From: Aspidapion aeneum
Lineage: Eukaryota; Arthropoda; Insecta; Coleoptera; Brentidae
Assembly (NCBI GenBank): GCA_963576565.1
Contig: OY755042.1
Location: forward strand, 18,451,272-18,515,271
DNA length: 64,000 bases
Direction of reading: 5' to 3'
Made by a program: the position numbers and the translations under genes. The notes beneath the pieces are model-generated. The model saw only the letters and a list, made by a program, of their open reading frames with translations, had not been told where the DNA came from and made no database searches. This document shows positions 1 through 11,639 of the stretch, piece by piece (position 1 is the stretch's first letter; each line of letters begins with the position of its first letter).

Positions 1-230
1 TGAAATTCGAGCTTGTTTATCTTTGAGATAAGAAATGTATCACAAAAGATCGACATACGAATTGCATTTTTTGATAAAAGTGAAATTTATTAAAAACATG
101 ACATTTATCCAAATGGCCGATTTACCAATTTTGATCACAGCTGATTATTATTTTGCCTCCAGTGGCAATTAAAGGCTCTTAAAAGCACAGATTAGATTTT
201 TTGGTAAAAATAAAAATATTTTATTCAAGC

Positions 231-269
231 ACTAGCCAGGCCATTTTGGAGGGGGCTTGAGCCCAGACC
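231..269 (+). repeat. Left arm of a distant 38-bp inverted repeat
   Basis: ACTAGCCAGGCCATTTTG and the following 20 bases match, reversed, the sequence at 5824-5862 with a few mismatches. The two arms could be terminal inverted repeats of a ~5.6 kb element, or two solitary copies of one repeat in opposite orientation. No clear target duplication flanks them. Confidence 0.5.
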
Positions 270-575
270 TAATAGTAATAGTGGTAAGGATGACCCGTAG
301 GTCCGGTTAGGCTTATTATCTATATATAATTCTAAAAGTATAATTACAGTTGAGATGGCTAACATTGCAATATTAAAAAACAACTAGTAGTAAATTGAAT
401 CCATTGTGCCGAAGGCAACAAATTTAAGAAAATTAAATACTTTTCAGAAAAAATCGCAGCACAGAAACATTTTTCTGCAAATAGGTAACAAAAAACAATT
501 TCCGGCGAAAATAACCCCAGTTTATAGATGGTACCGAACCGAACCCACTTCGATGATTACTATTACCATGTCGGT

Positions 576-1154
576 TTAGAACGTTTTTCTACGTTGTCCG
601 ACGCCTATTCTCCACCTCCTTCGATCCTGACAATCATCTTCTGTTAGATTTTTTTGACTCATTGATCTTTGGATTGACTGTTGCCATTCTAGTTTAGGAC
701 GCCCTCTCTTTCTGCGCCCTATTGGTTGCCATTCTAGGACCTGCTTTGGTAATCTTTCGTCGTTCATCCGTTGTACATGGCCTTACCATATCAGATGCCT
801 TTTAGTGATGTCATCCGTTATGCTTCCCTCGATTCCCATTCAAGACAAAAAACATTATCACTACAAGATCTGCCTGCACGAACTTTGTTCTTCTTCTTGT
901 TCATGAAAATCATTCACTATTAGATCTCTAAGAATCATACCGTACATTCTACTTAGAGTACTCGTTACTGAAATTCCTCTGTAATTGTTGCAATCCAGTT
1001 TGTTTCCTTTTTTATGTATTGATGATATGAATTCAATTTTCCAATCATTAGGTACTGGATCTCCGTTCTTGCATTGATTGATAATATACGTGAGATTTTC
1101 GAGTAGTTTCTCTGATCCATTTTTGAGCATTTCAGCATATATTCCCTCAGGTCC
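576..1154 (-). pseudogene. RTE-like LINE remnant, 3' portion (RT fingers and C-terminal tail)
   Basis: Two minus-strand blocks. 1157-861 reads GPEGIYAEMLKNGSEKLLEN, then INQCKNGDPVPNDWK and IHKKGNKLDCNNYRGIS up to the STLSRMYG motif, the opening of a non-LTR reverse transcriptase. 767-576 reads MNDERLPKQVLEWQP, then GRRKRGRPKLEWQQ and a WRIGVGQRRKT end, the C-terminal tail shared by RTE-like elements. The catalytic palm with the xADD box is absent between them, so this copy is internally deleted. The 5' continuation is at 2846-2960, beyond an inserted element. A better preserved relative is at 41272-42700. Confidence 0.85.
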
Positions 1155-2837
1155 CAAGGCATCTTTTTAGAGTATATTGTGTATCCATTTGGATACGCAG
1201 GCCTTCAGATTGGATACCCAGTAAACAGAAAATGGATACCCACTTTTGGGCCTTGGCCTTTTATATAACATAATTAAAATATGATGCATAAAATACAGGG
1301 TGTAATTTAAACGAACCAATCTTTAAGAGATGGTACGGAAGGTCCAAAGTAGACAAAAATTTCAAATAATTTTTGGCCAAGTTATAGCATTTGTTAAATT
1401 TGGTGGGTAGGGAAAAACGATGCATTTTAAAAAAGAGAAATTGATCAACGTTAAATAATTTTAATATGATTCAAACATATTCTATTGCCTTTTTTCCAAG
1501 AAAATATCGATAGGTTAAGGATAGTGTGGCCACATAATTTTTGGAATAGGTACTTTCAATTCTTTTAAGAATTAATATTTTCATGAGCTACTAAATTTAC
1601 ACAAAAGAAATTAAAATAAAAAGGCCTCTTAATAAGAACGTAAAATAGTAATATTAGTACTACATTTTAGATTCTTTAAAATATGTTGAAGAAAAAGCAG
1701 ATTTTTGGTAATAATTTTGAGTACTATTTCTATTTGTTTTCAAATAATTTTACCATTTAATTATTATCCTTATTTTCATGCATAATTTCAGAAAATCTCG
1801 ATTTTCTGTTGTAATTTTTAAGGAATTTATAACAACCCTTTATAAAAAAAAAAGAGGTTTGATCCAAAATATAATGTAAAAAAAAATCTTTTTTTGATCT
1901 TTTCTACGACATGTTAAAGTATGCTATTATTACACCCTGATATTAGGGCAAAAGAAAAAAACAAACAAATATACAATACCTATATAATTTTATTGTGTCA
2001 ATAAATCTAATTATATAAAGTAGGTAACTTTATGTTAAATGTTTGTTTTTAAGATTGTTGTTGAAGTAAGATTTTCTAGATATTGGAATGTATCAAATTG
2101 GTCTGAAAAAAAATACTCTGCCAATATATGGGCACATAAGCTCAAACTAGGTACTATTTATAGTTATAGTGTAGGTGTGAGCTAATACAACTAAAAATTT
2201 TTTGAATTTATTTTAAACATCTTGGTCCACTACGCACAACGAGCTACTAAAAAAAAAATAATCCTCACAACATACAAAGAAGCGATCCTTCATAGGACAA
2301 ATTTGACTTTTTTTCCAACATCTTGGATTTAAAAATGTCGGAAAATTTTAATAGTTTTGTTCAAAGAGCAATCGAGTATCACCATAATTCTTTTTTTCTT
2401 CATTAAAATGGGTTCAGTGAATTTATAAGGAAATTATTACAGACAGAAATTAAAACAATAGTTGCTATAACAATTTATTATTTAAAGAAATACTAAACCG
2501 ATTTTATAGAATCCGTTAAGTATTAATTAATTTATGAGGAAATTGATGTATACACAATTAATAAGGATTCATTTTTAAGGAACCACGAAACCGACTTTAA
2601 TGATTCGTAACTAACTAACTAACTGCATAAGAGTGACGAAAACATAGCGTTTTTACGAATTCCAAAAAATATCCGGAATACAAGAATAAATAAGCCTCTT
2701 TGAAAAGGGCAAGATTGATTCTGTCACCAGTCTTTTAATTTTGATTTATAAGGTTAAATCGGGTGGGGCACACAAAACGGGTGCGGGCCTTTTGAGGAAT
2801 TTGGATACGCAGTAAAAAATCACTAAAAGATGCTCTG
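1155..2837. mobile_element. hAT-like non-autonomous element inserted in the RTE remnant
   Basis: 1683 bases with short imperfect terminal inverted repeats: CAAGGCATCTTTTTAG on the left and, read inward from the right, CAGAGCATCTTTTAG. It is flanked by TCAGGTCC (1147-1154) and CCAGGTCC (2838-2845), an 8-bp target duplication with one mismatch. An 8-bp duplication and ends starting CA(G/A) fit the hAT superfamily. The reverse transcriptase reading resumes across the insert. No transposase was recognised inside. Subrepeats lie within: inverted ACAGGGTGTAAT ends at about 1297 and 1930, and a stretch at about 2230-2760 resembling 45890-46430. Confidence 0.65.
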
Positions 2838-2845
2838 CCAGGTCC

Positions 2846-2960
2846 GCTAGCTTTTCCGGATTTAAGCTTTTTAATACTATTATTTATCATTCCTTTTTCG
2901 ATAATTACTTCCTCTCCATGTACTTCTATGTCCCTCCTCGGAGAGGCTGTCAGATATTCG
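2846..2960 (-). pseudogene. RTE-like LINE remnant, 5' continuation
   Basis: The minus strand reads DIEVHGEEVIIEKGMINN followed by SIKKLKSGKASGPG, which joins the GPEGIYAEML of the block left of the insert. The same KSGKSAGPGNIPAEL motif is present in the RTE-like copy at 42700-42496, confirming the register. Confidence 0.75.
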
Positions 2961-3620
2961 GGTCACTTCGAAGATACATCGTTTAAAAGATAATTAAATT
3001 TTCTATAATAAAGTTGAATACACACTTTCTGTGAAATGCTTACCTTTTAAGAAAATGACATAAAACTGAATAATTTCGGGTGAGTATGCATACACTATGG
3101 AAATACATAGGAAACGAGTGTACTGCTAACACTTCGGGGTTCGTATCTCAGCAAGGGTTTGTAGGCTATTAGTTGGTCTTTATTTTATGTTATTACTGAT
3201 TTTCTCAAAAATAACAAGTTTCAAAGTTAAAGGCCAGTAAATAATTTTTATTTTTATTTTTATTGTCTTCGACTTTTGCCTAAAACTTTTTTACTAAAAT
3301 GTACAGGGACCAAGTAATTTAAAAAAAAAAACCTTTTTGTGCACACCAAATCCAAGATGGCGGGAGAATCAGCCCTTCCCCCCCCCCCCCAAGGTCGAAA
3401 ACTCAAATTTTTTTAGGACTCCAATATGAACAAAATATGTCAAAATCGCGACTACACTACCTTTTGCAAGCTGGGGGTCTTTTCTTCGCTTTAATAACTG
3501 GCCTACATCTTTTAAATAAACGTTTAGCGTTATTAAAAAATAGACTTCAATTTGGACCCAGTACTGTGATAGATAAAAGATTATAATAATAGGTACCCAC
3601 AAACTGTAAAGTGTAAACTA
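2960..3620 (+). repeat. Partial copy of the second palindromic (foldback-like) family
   Basis: Shares extended similarity with 59040-59830: the run CTCAAAAATaAcaAGTTT..AAAGTTAAAGGCCA, then GTACAGGGACCAAGTAATTT, the CCAAGATGGCGGG block, and CGCGACTACAC..AAGCTGGGGGTCTTTT. It includes an 11-base C tract at about 3380. The open frame inside (3369-3602 minus) is part of this repeat and not a gene. Confidence 0.7.
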
Positions 3621-3639
3621 ACACTATTAAAATATTATT

Positions 3640-5030
3640 CTCAAAAGCTTTGGAAAATAATAATTAACAGCAATAACGGAAAATTTTTAATAAAAATTAA
3701 ATTTGGAACACTAAGAATGAGATTAAAACAAAAAAGTGAGAAAATCAATTCACAAAATATTTTACGATCATTCATAGTCTAACTAATTTGGCCCAAATTT
3801 TGTCTCTTACTACATTAATTTATTCAAATTATTTTTGGAATTCTAGGACATGTGAATAATTATATATTTAAATTTATTTTTATTGATAAAAGTTTAAAAA
3901 TGTTGTGTATTTCAAGCTATAATTGTAATATTAAAATTGCTGGCTTGCTTTGATAGTGGCATAACTGGAAATGATAATTTTCAGGAAACACTTTTTAAAA
4001 ATAATGGCAAAGGGAAATATTTATATATTTTTTTTGCTTTAATTAAATCAATCAATAACTTACCCATGCTTGAAATAGAAAATAAGGAAAGATTTGTGGT
4101 AAAAATATTTTATAAAAATGATAAGGTTTACGCAAAACAGAAAACGCAAAAACGCATTTTTTTTAGTTGTGCCACTATCAAAGCAAAGCAGCGAAATGAC
4201 AATCATTTGAATATAAGGCATTTTTTTTTGGATTAAAACCTAATTTTGGCTGTCACAGACTAAAAAAAAATGTATTAAAAGCTTATCTAAGCTTTTTCAA
4301 TTTTATTATAAAGAACACGAAATATTTTAGTTCTGAAACCAATTAAAGTCGCCAATTAATTAGTAGAAATCAACAAAAAAATTTGAACATGAAAATGTCC
4401 TGGGGGTAACGTTTCTCTATAGAGGTTTGAAAAATTTTTAGTTATATATTAATAAATAATAATTAATATTTATAAATTTAAAAGTTGCTAGATTAAGAAC
4501 ATTAAATAAAAAATTTGTCAAAATAAAACTTTTCCGGGCGGCAACAGCCAATTTTTCTGCAAAAAAAATCATTCCACGTTGCAACTAGTTTTAGTATGAA
4601 TAAAAATAGTGGCTTATAGGAGACCGCGAGGAATATCTAGAAGAGGTTTTGAAATATTAATAATAAATCGTTTTATGTTTGAAAAATTAAGATGTATAGA
4701 TTTGAGGCAAATGACGTTGTCATTTTTGTAACGAGGATTATTTTAAGCATAACTTAATTAATTAATTAATTGGCTTGGGCGAAAAATGCTAAAATGTAAA
4801 GAAATCGTCCCATTTGTAACACGATACGTCACGTTCTGTAACGCTATTTTTTGATGTTTTAAAAATACGCTATTTTTCGATGTTATAAAAATTGTCATTA
4901 TGTTAAAGATCGGGAAATTCAATTTTTTCTTTGAAATTTAGTTAAAAAAAGTTGTGTTAAGTTATTTTAATAAATTGCGTGCTTTTTTATTTTTGTCCCT
5001 TCTGTAACGTACACTGAGTAGGTTTCCATT
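3640..5030. other. AT-rich intergenic stretch with a short inverted-repeat element
   Basis: No coding region is supported. At 3943-3966 and 4165-4189 the sequence GCTTTGATAGTGGCAtAACT occurs in opposite orientations, outlining a ~250 bp MITE-like hairpin that contains the only open frame of note (3937-4236). The rest is A/T-rich sequence with poly-A and poly-T runs. Confidence 0.5.
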
Positions 5031-5110
5031 AGATCTTGGACCCCCGTGGGTGTACAGCTTTCGAGTTGCCCACGAAAAAATATAAGAGAAACAAAATCTT
5101 TGAATATCTG
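5028..5110 (+). repeat. Dispersed repeat copy 1 (TCCATTAGATCTTGGA family)
   Basis: The stretch with TCCATTAGATCTTGGA, then CCCGTGGGTGTACAGC and GAGTTGCCCACG, recurs at 5448-5530 and, reversed, at about 25650-25730. The mosaic of conserved blocks suggests fragments of one unidentified transposon. Confidence 0.6.
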
Positions 5111-5445
5111 CTTAGCCAAGAAAAAATGTTTATTTTTATTCACGGGTACCAAACTTTACGTTTGTAGTATTTTTGGCTTATACTCCGCTGACTCGATATA
5201 TAATGTTGCGAAGGCCGTAAAAATTAAATATACATTGACCCGACCTGAGGGACAAATTACGTCACGGTAATGAGTACTGTTTTTCATTTCATCTGTCTGC
5301 CTTATTTGTTTACTCTGATTTTGTATTCGGTAGATGTCGCCACTTCTTTAAAAAAGCATACGGTATCGCAGGCAATATTTTTTATATCTCTTACCAACAT
5401 CGTAAGATGATATTTTTATACCGCCTCTCTAGCTTTACAAAGGTG

Positions 5446-5530
5446 TCCATTAGATCTTGGATTTCCGTGTGTATACAGCTTTTGAGCTGCCCACGGAAAA
5501 ATACAAAAGAAACAAAATCTTCCTGTACCG
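5446..5530 (+). repeat. Dispersed repeat copy 2 (TCCATTAGATCTTGGA family)
   Basis: Second direct copy about 420 bases after the first, diverged at scattered positions (TTTCCGTGTGTATACAGC). It ends in GAAACAAAATCTTC like copy 1. Confidence 0.6.
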
Positions 5531-5559
5531 CTTAGCCATGAAAAAATGAAAAATTATTT

Positions 5560-6760
5560 TATTTTTCTGAGTTTCGCTTGCCCCTATTTTTTCTTCCTAT
5601 TTACCAAAAGTTTATCACTGCTGCGCCAATTTCTTTAAAAATAAACTTCATTTTTTCAAATTTTCGCCTGAATCTGAAAAATATTTTGCACAAAAATCGA
5701 TTTTTCTGAAAATTTTGCCAGCGTCGTAATTTTTTATTATTATATTTTCCTTTACCTTAGGGTGTATTAAGCTGCCTCAGAACCCCTTCTCTAGTAGTAT
5801 TTTTTGCATTCTCTAGTTTTATTAAGCCTGGGCTTAAGCTCCATCAAAATGGCCTGGCTAGTTGCGCCACACAGTTGATGGGTGAGTTTCTCACTCAATG
5901 GAATCAGAAATTTTAGATAACAACTCAAGAATGGGACATTTAATTCCAAGGCGAAAATTCTTTAGCATGAGCGTAGGTCTTCTCCAAGTTTCGTGTTTTA
6001 TACTTACTGGATATTTGCAGTTACTTTTATTCTTCGAAGCATATAAATAAGGAATACAAAGTAAGTATAATTTTAGTACCTCGAAACAGGAATTAAAAGT
6101 ACACTTTTAATCTCAAACGTGCAATAAAAGAATTCTAGTCCCTAGGATGCAGAAAAAATAATAGCACAGCGTGTTTGTTTTTAGACGTCGGGCAGCAGTT
6201 TTTCCCTTTGCCTCAAGCAGCCAAAATGTGTTAGACTTCTTGTTCTACCAATAACCAGGAAATATTTCTAAAGCTCCAACCTAAACATCCATCCACTTTA
6301 AACATTTTAGGTTGTGGAAATTAAGAAATCAGTTCGTTCTTTTAAATGAGGTTCCGCAGGCGGTTTAAATTCTTTGAGACTAAAACTCCAAATAAGTTTA
6401 GCTTGCCAGCTTTTCTTCAAAGTTCCTTGATACTGTAGCGTTATTTACGTCATATATTTTAATTGGTCTGGTACCACAAACAAAATGTCCAATTTTTGTG
6501 AAGCTTACCTACCTTTTCAATAAAAAAAAACCACCGAAACAAGACCAATAGCTGTATGAATTGAAAGGCGAGTCACAGCCAATGTCACATGCTTTAAAAT
6601 GTAATGAGTGGTCTTCCGATCATGGAACATACGGTGCAATTTAATAGTGCCATGCATTCTTAGAGACAAGGAACGAAATCAAAACTCTTTGTATGTCTCT
6701 TTCTATTCCGTTCAGTTTTGTCACGTAGAATAAATTACTAAACACGCGAATTATGCTGAT
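5560..6760. other. Intergenic stretch, nothing recognised
   Basis: No coding, RNA or transposon signature beyond the inverted-repeat arm at 5824-5862. Sequence is AT-rich, moderately complex, and not tandem. Confidence 0.4.
5824..5862 (-). repeat. Right arm of the 38-bp inverted repeat
   Basis: Reverse-complement partner of 231-269: ends ATGGCCTGGCTAGT and contains the same GGGCTtaAGC core. Bases between the arms hold an RTE remnant, a hAT-like element and repeat fragments. Confidence 0.5.
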
Positions 6761-7239
6761 CAGGGGGTCGATTTTGACCACAACTTGTTAAATCTCTCAT
6801 TCGAGATTTAACAGCGGTACAATCTCTAGTACAATCTCTAGTAGTCAGCTTGGCCATGGAAATTTTAAAACTTGAATTGTGGCTAAAATACAGACTTTTA
6901 CTTACCTTTTTCTATGTTTTTACATACCTTTATGGATTTTCCCATATAATTTGGCCCCACAAGTTTCCTTATATCACTATTTTCCTAATTTTTCGCGATT
7001 TGCCGTGATTGTATTTCATTGTTTTTACTTTAGAACTGTCACTTTTCTGATTTAACAAACACAGGGTAGGATTTATTAATTTTTAATTTTAAATTTACCT
7101 ATATTTTATTATTATTAAATTAATAGCAACTTCACGCAATTTTTTCCTATTTCCTATTTTTGTTTGATTATAACTTTTTTTTAACTTTTCCAACTAGGTG
7201 GTTAGTATACAATTCAACTTTAATAAAAAAATACATAAA

Positions 7240-8285
7240 ATGGCGAATCCGAAATGGCGGATTTTCCCATTTATGAACCGATTTGCATCAAACTCGGAAC
7301 TTTGAGATTTTTCAGGTCGCTGATTATTATTTTTGACTTAAATTTATAAAAATCAAAACGGCGGACTTTCCCATTTATGAACCAATATGCATCAAATTCG
7401 AAACTTTGCGGTGTTTCAGGTCGCTGAATATGATTTCTAACTTAAACATTAAAAAAATCAAAATGGCGGTCCCACAATGGCGCACTTTCTTATATATAAA
7501 CCGATTTGCATCAAACTTGGAATTTTGAGATCTTTTAGGTCGCTGATTATTATTTTTAACTTAAATTTATAAATATCAAAATGGCGGATCCAAAATGGCG
7601 GACTTTCCCATTTATGAACCAATATGCATCAAACTCGGAACTTTGGGGTGTTTAAGGTCGCTGATTATTATTTTTAACTTAACTTTGTAAAAATCAAAAT
7701 AGCAGATCCAAAATGGCGGACTTTTCCATTTATGAACCAATATACATCAAACTCGGAACTTTGGGGTGTTTAAGGTCGCTGATTATTATTTTTAACTTAA
7801 ATTTATAAAAATCAAAATAGCGGATTCAAAATGGCGAACTTTCCCATTTATGAACCAAAATCCATCAAATTCGAAACTTTGGAGTGTTCTTGGTCGCTGA
7901 TTATGATTTCTAACTTAAACTTTTAAAAAATCAAAATGGCGGATCCAAAATGGCGGACTTTCCCATTTATGAACCAATATGCATCAAACTCGGAACTTTG
8001 GGGTGTTTAAGGTCGCTGATTACTATTTTTAACCTAAATTTATAAAAAATCAAAATAGCGGATCCAAAATGGCGGACTTTCCCATTTATGAACCAATATC
8101 CATCAAATTCGAAACTTTGGAGCGTTCCAGGTCGCTGATTGATTATGATTTCTAACTTAAACTTTTAAAAAATCAAAATAGCGGAACCAAAATGGCGGAC
8201 TTTCCCATTTATGAACCGATTGACATCAAACTCGGAACTTTGAGATCTTTCAGGTCGCTAATTATTATTTTTAACTTAAATTAAA
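7240..8285 (+). repeat. ~117 bp tandem array, left arm of foldback element
   Basis: About nine units, recognisable by CATTTATGAACCAATATGCA and AAGGTCGCTGATTATTATTT recurring every ~117 bases (at about 7316, 7422, 7540, 7657, 7774, 7890, 8010, 8131 and 8254). Each unit normally has two ATGGCGG motifs separated by a GATCC site. Units differ by a few percent, so the array has not been homogenised recently. Confidence 0.85.
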
Positions 8286-8334
8286 AAAAATAAAAAGCGT
8301 ACTTACTGCAGTTTTACCTAAACTGCACAAGAAT

Positions 8335-9890
8335 GAAACCTTGCCATTGTGGATTCGCCATTTTGATTTGTTTTTAACTTTAAGTTAGAACTCATAATCA
8401 GAGACCTGAAACAACCCAAAGTTCCGAATTTAATGCATATTGGTTCAAAAATGGGAAAATCCGCCATTTTGATTTTTTTTTAAGTTTAAGTTAGAAATCA
8501 TATTCACCGAACTGAAACACCCCAAAGTTCCGAATTTGATGCATAATGAGAAAGTCCGCCAAATGAGAAAGTCCGCCATTTTGGATCCGCGATTTTGATT
8601 TTTTTAAAGTTTGAGATATAAATCATAATCAGCAACCTGGAACACTCTAAAGTTTCGAATTGGATGAATATTGGTTCATAAATGGGAAAGTCCGCCACTT
8701 TGGATCCGCTATTTTGATTTTTATAAATTTAAGTTAAAACTAATAATCAGCGACCTTAAACACCCCAAAGTTCCGAGTTTGATGCATATTGGTTCATAAA
8801 TGGGAAAGTCCGCCATTTTGGATCTGCAATTTTGATTTTTTTAAAGTTTGAGATAGAAATCATAATCAGCGACCTGGAACACTCCAAAGTTTCGAATTTG
8901 ATGGATATTGGTTCATAAATGGGAAATTTCACCATTTTGGATCCGCTATTTTGATTTGCATAAATTTAAGTTAAAAATAATAATCAGCGACCTTAAACAC
9001 CCCAAAGTTCCGAGTTTGATGCATATTGGTTCATAAATGGGAAAGTCCGCCATTTTGGATCTGTCATTTTGATTTTTTTAAAGTTTAAGTTAGAAATCAT
9101 AATCAGCGACCTTGAACACGCCAAAATTTCGAATTTGATGGATATTGATTCATAAATGGGAAACTCCGCCATTTTGGATCCGCTATTTTGATTTTTATAA
9201 ATTTAAGTTAAAAATAATAATCAGCGACCTTAAACACCCCAAAGTTTCGAGTTTGATGCATATTGGTTCATAAATGGGAAAGTCCGCCATTTTGGATCCG
9301 CAATTTTGATTTTTTTAAAGTTTGAGATAGAAATCATAATCAGCGACCTGGAACACGCCAAAGTTTCGAATTTAATGGATATTGGTTCATAAATGGGAAA
9401 TTCCACCATTTTGGATCCGCTATTTTAATTTGTGTAAATTTAAGTTAAAAATAATAATCAGCGACCTTCAACACCCCAAAGTTCCGAGTTTGATGCATAT
9501 TGGTTCATAAATGGGAAAGTCCGCCATTTTGATTTTTTAAAAGTTTAAGTTAGAGATCATAATCAGCGACCTGGAACACTTCAAAGTTTCGAATTTGATG
9601 GATATTGGTTCAGAAATGGAAAAGTCCGCCATTTTGGATCCGGTATTTTGATTTTTATTAATTTAAGTTAAAAATAATAATCAGCGACCTTAAACATCCG
9701 AAAGTTCCGAGTTTGATGCATATTGGTTCATAAATGGGAAAGTCCGCCATTTTGGTTCCGCCATTTTGATTTTTAAAAATTTAAGTAAAAAATAATAATC
9801 AGCGACCTGAAAGATCTCAAAGTTCCGAGTTTGATGCAAATCGGATCATAAATGGGAAAATCCGCCATTTCGGATTCGCGGATTATGTAT
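8335..9890 (-). repeat. ~117 bp tandem array, right (inverted) arm of foldback element
   Basis: About thirteen units in the opposite orientation to the left array, marked by GGGAAAGTCCGCCATTTTGG every ~118 bases from about 8449 to 9866. The copy number difference between arms points to independent expansion or loss after the inverted structure formed. Confidence 0.85.
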
Positions 9891-10476
9891 TTTTTTTAAT
9901 TAAAAAAAAGTTGAATTGTATACTAACCACCTAGTTGGAAAAGTTTGAAAAAAGTTATAATCAAACAAATAAAAAAAAATTGGAAAAAATTGCGTGAAGT
10001 TGCTATTAATTTAATAATAATAAAGTATAGGTAAATTTATAATTAAAAAATAATAAATCCTACCCTGTGTTTGTTAAATCAGAAAAGTGACAGTTCTAAA
10101 GTAAAAACAATGAAATACAATCACGGAAAATCGCGAAAAATTCGGAAAATATTGATAAAGGGAAACTTGTGGGCCAAATTATATAGGAAAATTTAAAAAG
10201 GTATGTAAAAACATAGAAAAAAGTAAATAAAAGTCTGTATTTTAGCCACAATTCAAGTTTTAAAATTTCCATGGCCAAGCTGACTACTAGAGATTGTACT
10301 AGAGATTGTACCTATGTTAAATCTCCAATATGAGATTTAACAAGTTGTGGTCAAAATCGACCCCCTGGTCTTTTTTGTAAAACGACTCAGATTTATTTCC
10401 AGCAAAATATAAAAAGTATAGGGACAATAAATAAAAGCAGGTCTTAGAAAAACAACACATTCTTAAAGTAAATGCC

Positions 10477-10790
10477 AGGAAAGTCCGCCTCCTTCGGCTA
10501 GATAATATCCAAGTCGCTTACAAAAATCAACTCTTGCGTTTAGTAGCATGTTAGTGGTAATAGTTTGAAGGACTTCTGTAATTTTATTTCAAATTTCTTC
10601 CAAGTTATTGGCCGTATCATGCCCGTACACTTTATTTTTAATTCAACTCCACAAAGAAATCATTGGAAGAAAAGATCGGGTGATCTTGCTGGACATACGA
10701 GAATTTCTCGTGTGCTTATCAATCGATTGTTGGACGACATGATCCCTATGTTCCTAGATAAGTGGACTTCTCGGTATATGTTTTATTCAA
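10477..10790 (-). pseudogene. Mariner-superfamily transposase, C-terminal remnant
   Basis: The minus strand shows VCPARSPDL, the segment around the last catalytic Asp of DDE/D mariner-type transposases, then after a frameshift SLWS-stop-IKNKVYGHDTANNLEE, another stop, NKITEVLQTITTNMLLNARV and DFCKRLGYYLAEGGG with a final stop at about 10475. Two in-frame stops and at least one frameshift show it is dead. The order of motifs matches the C-terminal third of transposases widespread in insects. The N-terminal part was not convincingly found to the right. Confidence 0.7.
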
Positions 10791-11168
10791 GATGGCGATC
10801 TTACGAAATATGAACAGAGGCCCTCGACTACAACTATCGCTTTGAAATGATCACAACAATCGCTTCAGGTAGAACGTACTTTTATTCGTTTACTTCCTCA
10901 ACTTAGGGATTTTACTGCGTTTTTCTTCTAATTTTAATATTGTGATCGTTTTGTCGTTCAGTAAATTTTGTACGGACTGCTTTTATCTTTATCCATGTGC
11001 TAAATTATTTTTAACACAAGTCTCTATGTTACGATGCAAATGGAAAACCCAGTAACTGTAAATTAAATGTGCTGTAAAACGAAACAATTTGCGCTTATTT
11101 TCTAAAAATGGAGTAAGTTACATCAATAATCACCTCCTATGAAAGGCCTTAAATTTCAAACAATTCTA

Positions 11169-11299
11169 TTCAAGCGCGGATTTGAGGAGGGGGGGGGGGG
11201 GGGTAACGTAGTAATTCCCCTAGAAAAAAAATATATTACAAATAATTTTTTCCTCGACTATTAACCCCCTCTATATTTTGACCCAGATCCGCGCTTGAC
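11169..11299. repeat. Short inverted-repeat element with poly-G run
   Basis: TCAAGCGCGGAT at the left and ATCCGCGCTTGA at the right face each other across about 105 bases, and a run of 16 G (with GAGGAGG before it) pairs with CCCCCTC near the right end. The structure is MITE-like and could form a hairpin. No transposase association is known to me. Confidence 0.5.
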
Positions 11300-11639
11300 C
11301 CTATTGTTCTTTGTTATACCAGAATAGTCCGGAAACACAGTCTGGATATGCCATGACATAATTCGTTGTCCTAAATCAAGCCAATGCGACAAGATTCATT
11401 TGTGTTTCGGGGTTATCCGGTCAAACAACTCCATAAATTTTGGTGTCTGATCCCATATTGCAGTCCGGTCCTTCGCATATGCTGTCAAAATTATAACATC
11501 AATCTAATACAGCTGCAAAATAAGCTCCTGGGAAACAATGGAACTTTCGTGCTTAACATGCAATTGCTACTTAAATAACTATGCCATATAGGAAAAAGCT
11601 ATACTGGCCATCCTGTTAAGAAAAACAAAAAACTAATTT

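Larger units (their letters stand above)
6761..10367. mobile_element. Foldback-type element with long compound inverted repeats
   Basis: 3607 bases. Both ends are CAGGGGGTCGATTTTGACC in opposite orientation, and the outer arms (about 6761-7250 and 9890-10367) are inverted copies over roughly 480 bases. Inside them lie tandem arrays of a ~117 bp unit: about 9 units in one orientation (7240-8285) and about 13 in the other (8335-9890), meeting at a short unique centre near 8285-8335. Terminal inverted repeats made of unique outer DNA plus internal tandem units are the structure of foldback transposons. No transposase is seen, so mobility would depend on enzymes from elsewhere. No clear target duplication is visible. 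Confidence 0.75.

Noticed and set aside
3937..4236. 99-codon open frame on the plus strand
   Set aside because: Starts and ends in inverted GCTTTGATAGTGGCA repeats, has no recognisable domain, and is rich in Lys/Asn/Phe as expected from random AT-rich DNA.
10096..10278. 60-codon frame in the right arm of the foldback element, with a hydrophobic peptide
   Set aside because: The corresponding left arm (6853-7050) does not keep the frame open throughout, and the sequence is part of a non-coding inverted repeat.
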